Below, piece after piece: positions 7,727 through 14,157 of a stretch of DNA of 14,709 nucleotides. The DNA comes from an uncultured Clostridia bacterium (GTDB lineage Bacteria > Bacillota > Clostridia > Peptostreptococcales > Anaerovoracaceae). The first letter of the stretch is position 1, and the number at the start of each line of letters is the position of its first letter. Made by a program: the position numbers and the translations under genes. The notes below the pieces were generated by a model. The model saw only the letters and a program-made list of their open reading frames with translations. It did no database searches and was not told the origin of the DNA. The stretch is from positions 1 to 14,709 of the forward strand of contig CAKQUI010000051.1 in assembly GCA_934277495.1 (NCBI GenBank), in the 5' to 3' direction.

Positions 7727-8641
7727 CTATGAAACCTGGTTTATAGTGGAGCCATCCATCCAGCTCTTCAGGTTGTCCGAAATTATATCGATGACTGCCT
7801 GACGCATCTCTCCGGGAGACCATGCCATATGCGGCGTCACGATGCAGCCTTCAAGTCCTATCAGCGGACAGTCGGCAGGCGCCGGCTCTTTTGAAACGAC
7901 ATCTACAGCAGCACCGCCCAGGCGTCCGGATCTTATAGCGTCTGCCAGAGCCTGTTCATCAATGAGTCCGCCTCTTGCAGTGTTGATGAGGAACGCTCCC
8001 TGCTTCATACGTGAAATGAAATCCGCATTTATCATATGAGTATTTTCAGTTGTCAGCGGACAGTGCAGTGATACGAAATCAGAGCCGACTGCAGCTTCAG
8101 GGTCACGGCTGTAGATATTTATACTCATGCCGAGCGCTTTTGCTATCTCTGCAACACGGCTTCCGATGGCTCCGTATCCTACGATGCCGAGGCTCTTTCC
8201 TGCCAGCAGCGTCACAGGCTTTTTCCAGTAGCAGAAGTGTTCGCATGTACTCCATTCTCCTGCCTGCACAGACGCATTGTTGAGGCCTACGTTGCTGGCA
8301 AGCTCCAGAATCAGCGCTATAGTGTGCTGTGCAACGGCGTCTGTAGAGTATGCAGGCACGTTAGTGACTGTTATACCCAGCTCTGCCGCAGCCTTCACAT
8401 CGATATTGTTGTAGCCTGTAGCCATCGAGCCTATGTACTTCAGGTCCGGGCATTTTTCCATGATCTCTCTTGTCATCATGCACTTGCTTGTCATGACAGC
8501 TTCACTGCTGCCTATACGCTCGACGATCTTCTCCTGCGGCGTGCGGTCATAGACCTTCAGGCTGCTTCCGAGAGCTTCGAGCTTGTCCCAGCTCAGATCG
8601 CCGGGATTGATAGTGTATCCGTCAAGTACGACTATTTCCAT
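7727..8641 (-). CDS. D-2-hydroxyacid dehydrogenase, glycerate dehydrogenase/hydroxypyruvate reductase type
   Basis: The 304-residue cytosolic enzyme should interconvert a 2-oxoacid, such as hydroxypyruvate, and the D-2-hydroxyacid with NAD(P)H. The nucleotide-binding loop GYGAIG is at 155-160. The catalytic set is complete: Arg223 in NTARGG, Glu252 in SKEP and His271 in TPHMAW. The substrate-loop block GSMATGYNNID at 71-81 is typical of glycerate dehydrogenase-like members. The segment between the second strand of the Rossmann fold (IYSRD, ending at 180) and SDFVSLHCPL at 187-196 is only about 6 residues, where relatives usually have about 20, so the enzyme is slightly short. Its ATG follows AAGGAG by 7 bases. 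It is the first gene of a likely two-gene unit with the NhaC-family antiporter. The exact substrate is open; lactate or another 2-oxoacid is possible. Confidence 0.85.
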   Translation of the reverse strand: MEIVVLDGYTINPGDLSWDKLEALGSSLKVYDRTPQEKIVERIGSSEAVMTSKCMMTREIMEKCPDLKYIGSMATGYNNIDVKAAAELGITVTNVPAYSTDAVAQHTIALILELASNVGLNNASVQAGEWSTCEHFCYWKKPVTLLAGKSLGIVGYGAIGSRVAEIAKALGMSINIYSRDPEAAVGSDFVSLHCPLTTENTHMINADFISRMKQGAFLINTARGGLIDEQALADAIRSGRLGGAAVDVVSKEPAPADCPLIGLEGCIVTPHMAWSPGEMRQAVIDIISDNLKSWMDGSTINQVS

Positions 8642-8719
8642 TATGATTCTCCTTTATATGATTCAAAATAATACAAAAATTATTTTACACTAACGGCAAT
8701 AGAAAGTCCAGCCGGTATG

Positions 8720-8733
8720 TGGTATACTATAAT
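8720..8733 (+). promoter_or_regulatory. Candidate extended -10 promoter of rdgB
   Basis: TGGTATACT at 8720-8728 fits an extended -10 element (TG, one base, TATACT), with an overlapping TATAAT at 8728-8733. No convincing -35 box is visible. It lies about 65 bases before the rdgB start. A further TATAAT at 8748-8753 is an alternative. Confidence 0.4.
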
Positions 8734-8734
8734 G

Positions 8735-8762
8735 ATTATACTATTGATATAATAGCAAGCAA
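8735..8762 (-). promoter_or_regulatory. Candidate promoter of the hydroxyacid dehydrogenase/antiporter unit
   Basis: On the minus strand TTGCTT (8762-8757) and TATAAT (8740-8735) stand 16 bases apart. A start near 8728 would leave a leader of about 85 bases. The -10 box is perfect and the -35 box is weak. The area is AT-rich, so chance matches are possible. Confidence 0.4.
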
Positions 8763-8781
8763 AACAAGGGTAAAAATATAC

Positions 8782-8788
8782 GGAGGTG
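8782..8788 (+). promoter_or_regulatory. Ribosome binding site GGAGGTG of rdgB
   Basis: GGAGG ends 7 bases before ATG at 8794. It selects this start over the in-frame ATG at 8719, which lies in the promoter region. Confidence 0.8.
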
Positions 8789-8793
8789 TTCCA

Positions 8794-9402
8794 ATGAGCA
8801 GTATCATAGTGGCTGCAACGAAAAACAAGCATAAGATACAGGAAATAGAGACTATAACACGTCAGTTCGGCATGTCGGTGATCTCAAGAGACGAAGCAGG
8901 CGTTCCTGATGTGGATATAGTTGAGGATGGCGAAACTTTCGAAGAAAATTCATACAAAAAAGCATATGAGATAATGAAACTCTGCGGACAGATGACCATC
9001 GCAGATGATTCAGGTCTTGAAGTGGACTGTCTCGACGGTGCGCCGGGAGTCTATTCCGCAAGGTTCGCAGGAGCAGACGGAGATGACGAGGCAAACAACC
9101 GCAAGCTGAGAGAGCTGATAAAGGACGTTCCTTACGAAAAGCGCACAGGCAGGTTCGTTTCCGTGATAACCATGGTGATGCCTGACGGCAGCACTATATC
9201 TTCAAGGGGTGAAGTTGAAGGTCACCTCATACCTGAGGAGAAAGGAAGCAATGGGTTCGGATATGATCCCATGTTCATACCTGACGGATATGACAGGACT
9301 TTCGGCGAGCTTGGTCCTGATATAAAGAACAGGATAAGCCACAGAGCCAGGGCACTTGAAGGCCTGAGAGCGAAACTTGAAGGATGGAAGGAGAACCGTT
9401 AG
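8794..9402 (+). CDS. rdgB: dITP/XTP pyrophosphatase (non-canonical purine NTP pyrophosphatase, RdgB/HAM1 family)
   Basis: The 202-residue enzyme hydrolyses ITP, dITP and XTP to the monophosphate and pyrophosphate, which keeps deaminated purines out of DNA and RNA. All family blocks are present: the N-terminal ATKNKHKIQEIE (residues 8-19), the metal-binding core DDSGLEVDCLDGAPGVYSAR starting at 71, GSNGFGYDPMF at 151-161, and the base-binding ISHRARAL at 181-188. The length matches the family (about 200 residues). The start at 8794 is chosen for its GGAGG site and because the family begins almost directly with this strand. The next gene starts with GTG immediately after the stop, so the two are translated from one message. 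Confidence 0.95.
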   Translation: MSSIIVAATKNKHKIQEIETITRQFGMSVISRDEAGVPDVDIVEDGETFEENSYKKAYEIMKLCGQMTIADDSGLEVDCLDGAPGVYSARFAGADGDDEANNRKLRELIKDVPYEKRTGRFVSVITMVMPDGSTISSRGEVEGHLIPEEKGSNGFGYDPMFIPDGYDRTFGELGPDIKNRISHRARALEGLRAKLEGWKENR

Positions 9403-10245
9403 GTGTCGAATTTTAAAAAACGTGCTTTCAAAATGTTCCTGCTGGGATTCAAGCAGATGAGAGATCCGTACTATCAGGGCTTTGCGGCACAGGTGTCGTT
9501 TTATCTGATGCTGTCCATAGTGCCGATACTGCTGCTGATGACACAGGTGCTTGGTCTTTTCAACATCACTGTTGAGAGAGCCATGCAGGTGTTCGAGGTC
9601 TATACAGGCAGGAGCGTAGCAGAGTGGGTCCATGATATGTTCGACTACAGATATATCGGATTCGGTAATGTGGTGTTCATAGCTATCGCATTGTGGGCGG
9701 GATCGAGAGCATCCTTTGCTATAATGCGTATCACGAATTATACGCTTACAGAAGGGCAGAGCACAGGACGCAATTATTTCATCGAGAGGATAAGGTCCAT
9801 CGAGACGATAATAATCACGATACTCACAGTGACTTTCTCACTGCTGATACTGGCCTACGGCAAAGTCATACTGGAGTTTGCGCTGGACCTGTTCAGTATA
9901 AAAGACAGCGAGAAGTATGTGGACAGTATATGGCTATGGCTCAGATGGGTGCTGGGGTTTGCACTGTACTTCCTGATGGTGAGCTTCAACTACTATATAC
10001 TGCCTACAGAGCGTCTTAAATTCAAGGATGTCATTCCCGGCAGTGTATTCGCATCTGCAGGCATGATGATCGTGACCATAGTTTATTCAAAGTATGCCAG
10101 CACTATGGCGAATTATGACCTGCTGTACGGTGCTCTTTCATCGGTGGTAGGTATAATGTTCTGGTTCTATCTGCTGTCCTGGGTACTGTGCCTTGGAGTT
10201 TTGTGCAACAAAGTATGGCAGGAGACGAGTCCGGACAGCGACTGA
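9403..10245 (+). CDS. YihY/BrkB-family inner-membrane protein
   Basis: The 280-residue product has about six membrane helices and matches the YihY/virulence-factor BrkB family, once linked to ribonuclease BN by mistake. The visible family traits are an N-terminal helix region with FAAQVSFYLMLSIVPILLL, the central GFGNVVFIAIALWAGSRASF, and the C-terminal PGSVFASAGMMI and YGALSSVVGIMFWFYLLSW blocks. The role is not established; transport of lipids or other small molecules has been proposed. The GTG start directly follows the rdgB stop, and AAGGAG at 9388-9393 lies 9 bases upstream inside rdgB, so translation is probably coupled. No strong plus-strand terminator follows; the hairpin at 10311-10351 may serve both directions. 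Confidence 0.88.
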   Translation: MSNFKKRAFKMFLLGFKQMRDPYYQGFAAQVSFYLMLSIVPILLLMTQVLGLFNITVERAMQVFEVYTGRSVAEWVHDMFDYRYIGFGNVVFIAIALWAGSRASFAIMRITNYTLTEGQSTGRNYFIERIRSIETIIITILTVTFSLLILAYGKVILEFALDLFSIKDSEKYVDSIWLWLRWVLGFALYFLMVSFNYYILPTERLKFKDVIPGSVFASAGMMIVTIVYSKYASTMANYDLLYGALSSVVGIMFWFYLLSWVLCLGVLCNKVWQETSPDSD

Positions 10246-10304
10246 TACGAGATGCAGCATACAGATCTGTACGCAAAGATTTTAAAGAGAAAACATATAC
10301 TATC

Positions 10305-10351
10305 AAAAAACCGAACCGGCCGATGCTGATAAAACAGCCCGGCCGGTTCGG
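10305..10351 (-). terminator. Intrinsic terminator of serA (possibly also used from the plus strand)
   Basis: A perfect 12-bp stem CCGAACCGGCCG (10311-10322) pairs with 10340-10351 around a 17-base loop. On the minus strand it is followed by six T (10310-10305), a classical terminator about 50 bases after the serA stop. On the plus strand only a weak T-rich stretch follows, so use by the YihY gene is less sure. Confidence 0.85.
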
Positions 10352-10368
10352 CATTTCTGTAGTCATAA

Positions 10369-10384
10369 CTGCTGTTTCCAGCAG
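10369..10384 (-). other. Small GNRA-type hairpin in the serA 3' untranslated region
   Basis: On the minus strand CTGCTG-GAAA-CAGCAG forms a 6-bp stem closed by a GAAA tetraloop, between the serA stop and its terminator. It may stabilise the transcript end, or it may be chance. Confidence 0.35.
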
Positions 10385-10398
10385 AATAGGAGCGATAG

Positions 10399-11529
10399 TT
10401 ATTTCAGTATCCTTACTCTGATGATACCGTCGCCTGCGATAGCGGACTCGTCTACATCGCCTGATGTTTCAGCCAGTGTGTAAGCGTAGTCGCCTCTTGT
10501 CTTGTTTATCACATCTCCGTCTGCAATGGCAGCTACCTTTTCGAGAGCGCCGGCGTCAGCCTTTGATATAACTGCGATCCTTGTACCTTTCTTAGGTCCC
10601 AGAGTGCATGCAGGCATGTTCACCGAGTTCACGATGTTGCCGTTTTCTATGTAATCCATGATCTCGTCTGCAGCCATAACTGCACAGTTGTCTTCTGCTT
10701 CTGCAGATGAAGCTCCGAGATGAGGTGTTGCGATGACGCCTTCCTTGCCGATCACTGTATCGTTAGGGAAGTCAGTCACATATCTTCTTACCTTTCCTGA
10801 TTCCAGTGCTGCCAGCATGTCGGCGTCGTTTACCAGTTTGTCTCTGGCAAAGTTCAGGAATACCACGCCGTCTTTCATCTGAGCGATGGCATCAGCGTTT
10901 ATCATTCCCTTTGTGTCGTCCATTACAGGAACGTGTATGGAAATGTAGTCGCAGCATGGATAAAGATCCTTGAGTGCGTCAACGATGTCTATAGTGTTTG
11001 AAAGTGAGTGAGCAGCCTTTACTGAGAGGAACGGATCGTATCCGATGACCTTCATGCCAAGACTTTCAGCTGCGTTGGCAACCAGCACGCCGATCGCACC
11101 AAGACCGATGACACCGAGAGTCTTGCCTTTGATCTCTGTTCCTGCGAACTGTCCCTTGCCCTTTTCGACAGCCTTGCCTACGCCTTCAGTGCCGGCAAGA
11201 GTGCCTGCCCACTGGAGACCTGCAGGGATGTTTCTTGCTGCCATGAACAGTCCTGACAGGCAGAGTTCTTTTACTGCGTTTGCGTTGGCGCCGGGAGCGT
11301 TGAATACAACGATACCTTTCTCTGCACACTTGTCGAGAGGGATATTGTTGACGCCTGCACCTGCTCTGCCGACAGCCAGAAGGTTGTCTGAAAGCTCCAT
11401 CTCATGCATATCATAGCTTCTCAGGATTATACCGTTGGCTTCCTGTACATCATCTACTACAGTGTAGTTGTCAGTGAGACGTGCCAGACCAACAGGTGAA
11501 ATTTTGTTTAAAGTTCCTATTTTGTACAT
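10399..11529 (-). CDS. serA: D-3-phosphoglycerate dehydrogenase SerA (clostridial type)
   Basis: The 376-residue enzyme oxidises 3-phosphoglycerate to 3-phosphohydroxypyruvate with NAD+, the first step of serine synthesis. The NAD loop GLGAIG lies at 142-147, the active-site Arg229 in NFARDK and His270 in ATPHLGAS. The usual catalytic Glu appears to be replaced by Asp257 in DFPND. Residues from about 305 to 376 form a small ACT-like C-terminal domain (TRIAVISKADAGALEKVA), which often binds serine as feedback inhibitor. The start at 11529 is chosen because GAGGTG stands 8 bases upstream; a longer reading to 11571 would enclose that site. It diverges from serC, the next step of the pathway, across a 167-bp spacer with a shared symmetric promoter. 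Confidence 0.93.
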   Translation of the reverse strand: MYKIGTLNKISPVGLARLTDNYTVVDDVQEANGIILRSYDMHEMELSDNLLAVGRAGAGVNNIPLDKCAEKGIVVFNAPGANANAVKELCLSGLFMAARNIPAGLQWAGTLAGTEGVGKAVEKGKGQFAGTEIKGKTLGVIGLGAIGVLVANAAESLGMKVIGYDPFLSVKAAHSLSNTIDIVDALKDLYPCCDYISIHVPVMDDTKGMINADAIAQMKDGVVFLNFARDKLVNDADMLAALESGKVRRYVTDFPNDTVIGKEGVIATPHLGASSAEAEDNCAVMAADEIMDYIENGNIVNSVNMPACTLGPKKGTRIAVISKADAGALEKVAAIADGDVINKTRGDYAYTLAETSGDVDESAIAGDGIIRVRILK

Positions 11530-11533
11530 GTTT

Positions 11534-11543
11534 CCTTCACCTC
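11534..11543 (-). promoter_or_regulatory. Ribosome binding site GAGGTGAAGG of serA
   Basis: On the minus strand GAGGTG (11543-11538) lies 8 bases before the ATG at 11529-11527. It excludes the in-frame start at 11571. Confidence 0.75.
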
Positions 11544-11585
11544 GTTCTAATGTGGATAATTTATAAAACAAATCGTATTGGAATA

Positions 11586-11626
11586 TATTATATCACTTTA
11601 CCTGTTGGAGGTAAAGTGATATAATA
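11586..11626. promoter_or_regulatory. Dyad-symmetric divergent promoter for serA and serC
   Basis: A perfect inverted repeat has 18-base arms (11586-11603 and 11609-11626) and a 5-base spacer GTTGG. Each strand carries the same promoter: plus strand TTTACC (11597-11602), 17 bases, TATAAT (11620-11625); minus strand TTTACC (11615-11610), 17 bases, TATAAT (11592-11587). The predicted starts are near 11632 for serC and 11580 for serA. The two promoters overlap almost completely, so polymerase could occupy only one at a time. The repeat may also be an operator. It is not a terminator: no T-run follows on either side and both genes point away from it. Confidence 0.75.
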
Positions 11627-11696
11627 CGGTACAAAGGCGCATATCACACAATGAGTGCGCTCTGCAGATCATTAACAGAAAAGTGGAGGTAGAAAA

Positions 11697-12785
11697 ATGA
11701 GCAAAGAAAGAGCATATAACTTTTCCGCAGGTCCTTCGATGCTGCCCCTTGAGGTACTTGAAGATGTAGCTGCCAATCTGACTAACTACAAGGAATGTGG
11801 TGAGTCTGTACTGGAGATGAGCCACAGATCAGCAGCTTTCAAGACTATCCTTGAAGACGCAGAGAAGAATCTGAGAGATATCATGAATATTCCTGACAAC
11901 TACAAGGTAATGTTCATCCAGGGCGGCGGTACACTGCAGTTCGCAATGGTAGCGCTGAACCTTCTCAGGAATTCAGGCAAGGCTGACTACGTGCTTACAG
12001 GCACATGGGCCAAGAAAGCATGCAAGGAAGCACAGAAATACGGGGATATCAAGGTAGTTGCTTCATCAGAAGACTCCACATTCTCATATATACCTGAAGT
12101 GAAGAAAGAAGACTTCAGACCGGATGCAGATTATGTGCATATCACAACAAACAATACTATCTACGGTACTCACTATCCGTACACACCGGATACAGGTGAT
12201 ATTCCTCTCGTTGCAGATATGTCATCATGCATACTCTCAGAGGAAGTCGATGTCAGCAAATACGGTCTCATCTACGCAGGCGTTCAGAAGAACATCGCTC
12301 CATCAGGCGTTGCGCTTGCTATCATGAGAGAAGACCTTATCGGATTTGCAAAGGACAATGTTCCTACATATCTGGACTACAAGATCCATGCAGACAACGG
12401 ATCCACATACAACACACCTAACTGCTTCGCTATATATGTTGCAGGAGAAGTGTTCAAGTACATCAAGAAGATGGGCGGAGTTTCCGAAATGCACAAGAAG
12501 AATGTAAGAAAAGCAAAGAAACTCTACGATTTCATCGACAGCAGTGATCTTTACAGCTGCCCTGTAAGAGAACAGGACAGATCCCTGATGAACGTGGTAT
12601 TCGTTACAGGCAATGCAGATCTTGACAAGAAATTCGTTGCAGAAGCAAAAGAAGCTAACCTGCACAACCTGGCCGGACACAGATCCATTGGCGGAATGCG
12701 TGCCAGCATATACAACGCTATGCCTGAAGAAGGCGTAGATGCTCTGATCGAATTCATGAAGAAATTCCAGGAGGCAAACAAATAA
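11697..12785 (+). CDS. serC: Phosphoserine aminotransferase SerC
   Basis: The 362-residue pyridoxal-phosphate enzyme converts 3-phosphohydroxypyruvate and glutamate to phosphoserine and 2-oxoglutarate, the step after SerA. The length equals that of well-known SerC proteins. Visible blocks are YNFSAGPSMLP at 7-17, the ESVLEMSHRS turn at 36-45, FIQGGGTLQFAM at 73-84, the TNNTIYGTHY region at 151-160, and the cofactor lysine K198 in YAGVQKNIAPSGV. Near the C-terminus LAGHRSIGGMRASIYNA is typical. ATG follows GTGGAGGT with normal spacing. The gene is driven by the symmetric promoter shared with serA and overlaps the next gene by one base (TAATG). No phosphoserine phosphatase is present in the window. 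Confidence 0.95.
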   Translation: MSKERAYNFSAGPSMLPLEVLEDVAANLTNYKECGESVLEMSHRSAAFKTILEDAEKNLRDIMNIPDNYKVMFIQGGGTLQFAMVALNLLRNSGKADYVLTGTWAKKACKEAQKYGDIKVVASSEDSTFSYIPEVKKEDFRPDADYVHITTNNTIYGTHYPYTPDTGDIPLVADMSSCILSEEVDVSKYGLIYAGVQKNIAPSGVALAIMREDLIGFAKDNVPTYLDYKIHADNGSTYNTPNCFAIYVAGEVFKYIKKMGGVSEMHKKNVRKAKKLYDFIDSSDLYSCPVREQDRSLMNVVFVTGNADLDKKFVAEAKEANLHNLAGHRSIGGMRASIYNAMPEEGVDALIEFMKKFQEANK

Positions 12786-14149
12786 TGAAAAACTTTGCAG
12801 CAAGGCTTGCTGCAATCGTGATCATAACGGCACTTACCCTGGCAGGGGTGGTGCCGTCTTTTGCGAGTGGGGGAAATACAGAAAGCGAGCCGGACATCAC
12901 CGGTACATCGGCTATACTGATAGACGGAGGTACAGGTGAAATACTTTATGAGAAAAACGCACATGAAAAACGTGACCCTGCCAGCATAACGAAGATACTC
13001 AACTGTCTCGTTGTCCTGGAAAATATGGATCTGGACCAGGAAGTCACTGTGCCTTATCAGATCGATCAGATCGGACATGTCATGGGTCTGAAGGAGGGTG
13101 AAGTCCTCACTGTGAGGCAGCTGCTCTATGCCATGATGACATATTCATGCAACGATGCAGCAGAGATGCTGGCGGTGGCTACAGGAGGCAGTATAGACGA
13201 ATTCTGCAAGATGATGAACGAAAGAGCCGTAAAGTGCGGTGCGAAGGATACGAATTTCACAAACCCTAACGGACTGAACGGCTGGGGACAGGAGAACCAC
13301 AGGACCACGGCGTATGACATCGCTATGATAGCCAGGGAAGCCATGAAGAACAGCATGTTCAGGAAACTGGTATCCACAAGGTCATATACTATACCGGCGA
13401 CCAACAAGTCGGAAGAGAGGAAACTCGTGAACACCAATCCGTGCATCTATCCGGAAGGCAAGACCGTGGATGTGAACGGCAAGCAGGTATCATTCAGCTA
13501 CAAGGGCATGACAGGTATCAAAACAGGCTCCACAGGAACAGCGGGGGAATGTTTCTGCGGATCTGCCAAAAGAGGCGGCACCGAGCTTATCGGCGTATCT
13601 CTCAATTCAAAAGATGAATTCGTAAGGTTCACCGATGTTACGACACTGCTGGATTACGGTTTCTCAAAATATTTCACATACAAAGCCCTGGACAGTGACG
13701 AGCCGTCGGGAAGCGTTAAGGTGTCCCAGGGAGAAAAGCGCAGTGTAGATATAGGTCTGAAAGATGATTTTGATATCACACTTAAAAAAGGCTACGACAC
13801 AGACGGGATATCCGTCAGCATAGAAAAGGACAGCAGGAAGATCAAGGCGCCTGTGAGCAAAGGCACAAAGCTGGGAAAAGCAGTCGCCACCGACAAAGAC
13901 GGCAAGGTGCTGGCAAGTGCGGATCTCTATGCCCTTGAGAGTTCAGGAAAAGGCGGGCCGCTCTCGCATATAGGCATAGCTGATGAAGATCTGATATATT
14001 TCTTTACAGTCATAACACTTATCCTGATAGCAGTAGTAGCTGTTATCCTGATAAACCGCAGGAAAAGAGCAGCCAGAGCCAGGGCTCGTGCCAGACAGCG
14101 TGAAAGACAGCGCAGAGAAGCAGAAGAAAAACTCAGAAAGCTTATGTGA
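12785..14149 (+). CDS. D-alanyl-D-alanine carboxypeptidase (peptidase S11, DacA/DacF type)
   Basis: The 454-residue penicillin-binding protein trims the terminal D-alanine from peptidoglycan stem peptides outside the cell. A signal sequence occupies about residues 1-28 (hydrophobic core, then PSFAS). The active-site motifs are complete: S67-ITK-70, S121-C-N123 and K246-T-G248. A beta-rich C-terminal domain follows (about 295-385), then a membrane helix at about 404-424 and an Arg-rich tail of 30 residues facing the cytosol. Classical PBP5-type enzymes end in an amphipathic anchor, so a full helix with a basic tail is a variation seen in clostridial members. The ATG overlaps the serC stop, with AGGAGG at 12769-12774 ten bases upstream, which indicates coupled translation. 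uvrC starts 8 bases after the stop. Confidence 0.93.
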   Translation: MKNFAARLAAIVIITALTLAGVVPSFASGGNTESEPDITGTSAILIDGGTGEILYEKNAHEKRDPASITKILNCLVVLENMDLDQEVTVPYQIDQIGHVMGLKEGEVLTVRQLLYAMMTYSCNDAAEMLAVATGGSIDEFCKMMNERAVKCGAKDTNFTNPNGLNGWGQENHRTTAYDIAMIAREAMKNSMFRKLVSTRSYTIPATNKSEERKLVNTNPCIYPEGKTVDVNGKQVSFSYKGMTGIKTGSTGTAGECFCGSAKRGGTELIGVSLNSKDEFVRFTDVTTLLDYGFSKYFTYKALDSDEPSGSVKVSQGEKRSVDIGLKDDFDITLKKGYDTDGISVSIEKDSRKIKAPVSKGTKLGKAVATDKDGKVLASADLYALESSGKGGPLSHIGIADEDLIYFFTVITLILIAVVAVILINRRKRAARARARARQRERQRREAEEKLRKLM

Positions 14150-14157
14150 GGACAGAT

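Noticed and set aside
8719..8793. Longer start of rdgB
   Set aside because: The stretch is AT-rich promoter and leader sequence; GGAGG before 8794 and the family N-terminus decide for the shorter form.
11530..11571. Longer start of serA
   Set aside because: It would enclose the GAGGTG site and adds residues not found at the N-terminus of the family.
11586..11626. Inverted repeat as intrinsic terminator
   Set aside because: Both flanking genes point away from it, there is no GC-rich stem followed by T-run, and it contains -10 and -35 boxes on both strands.
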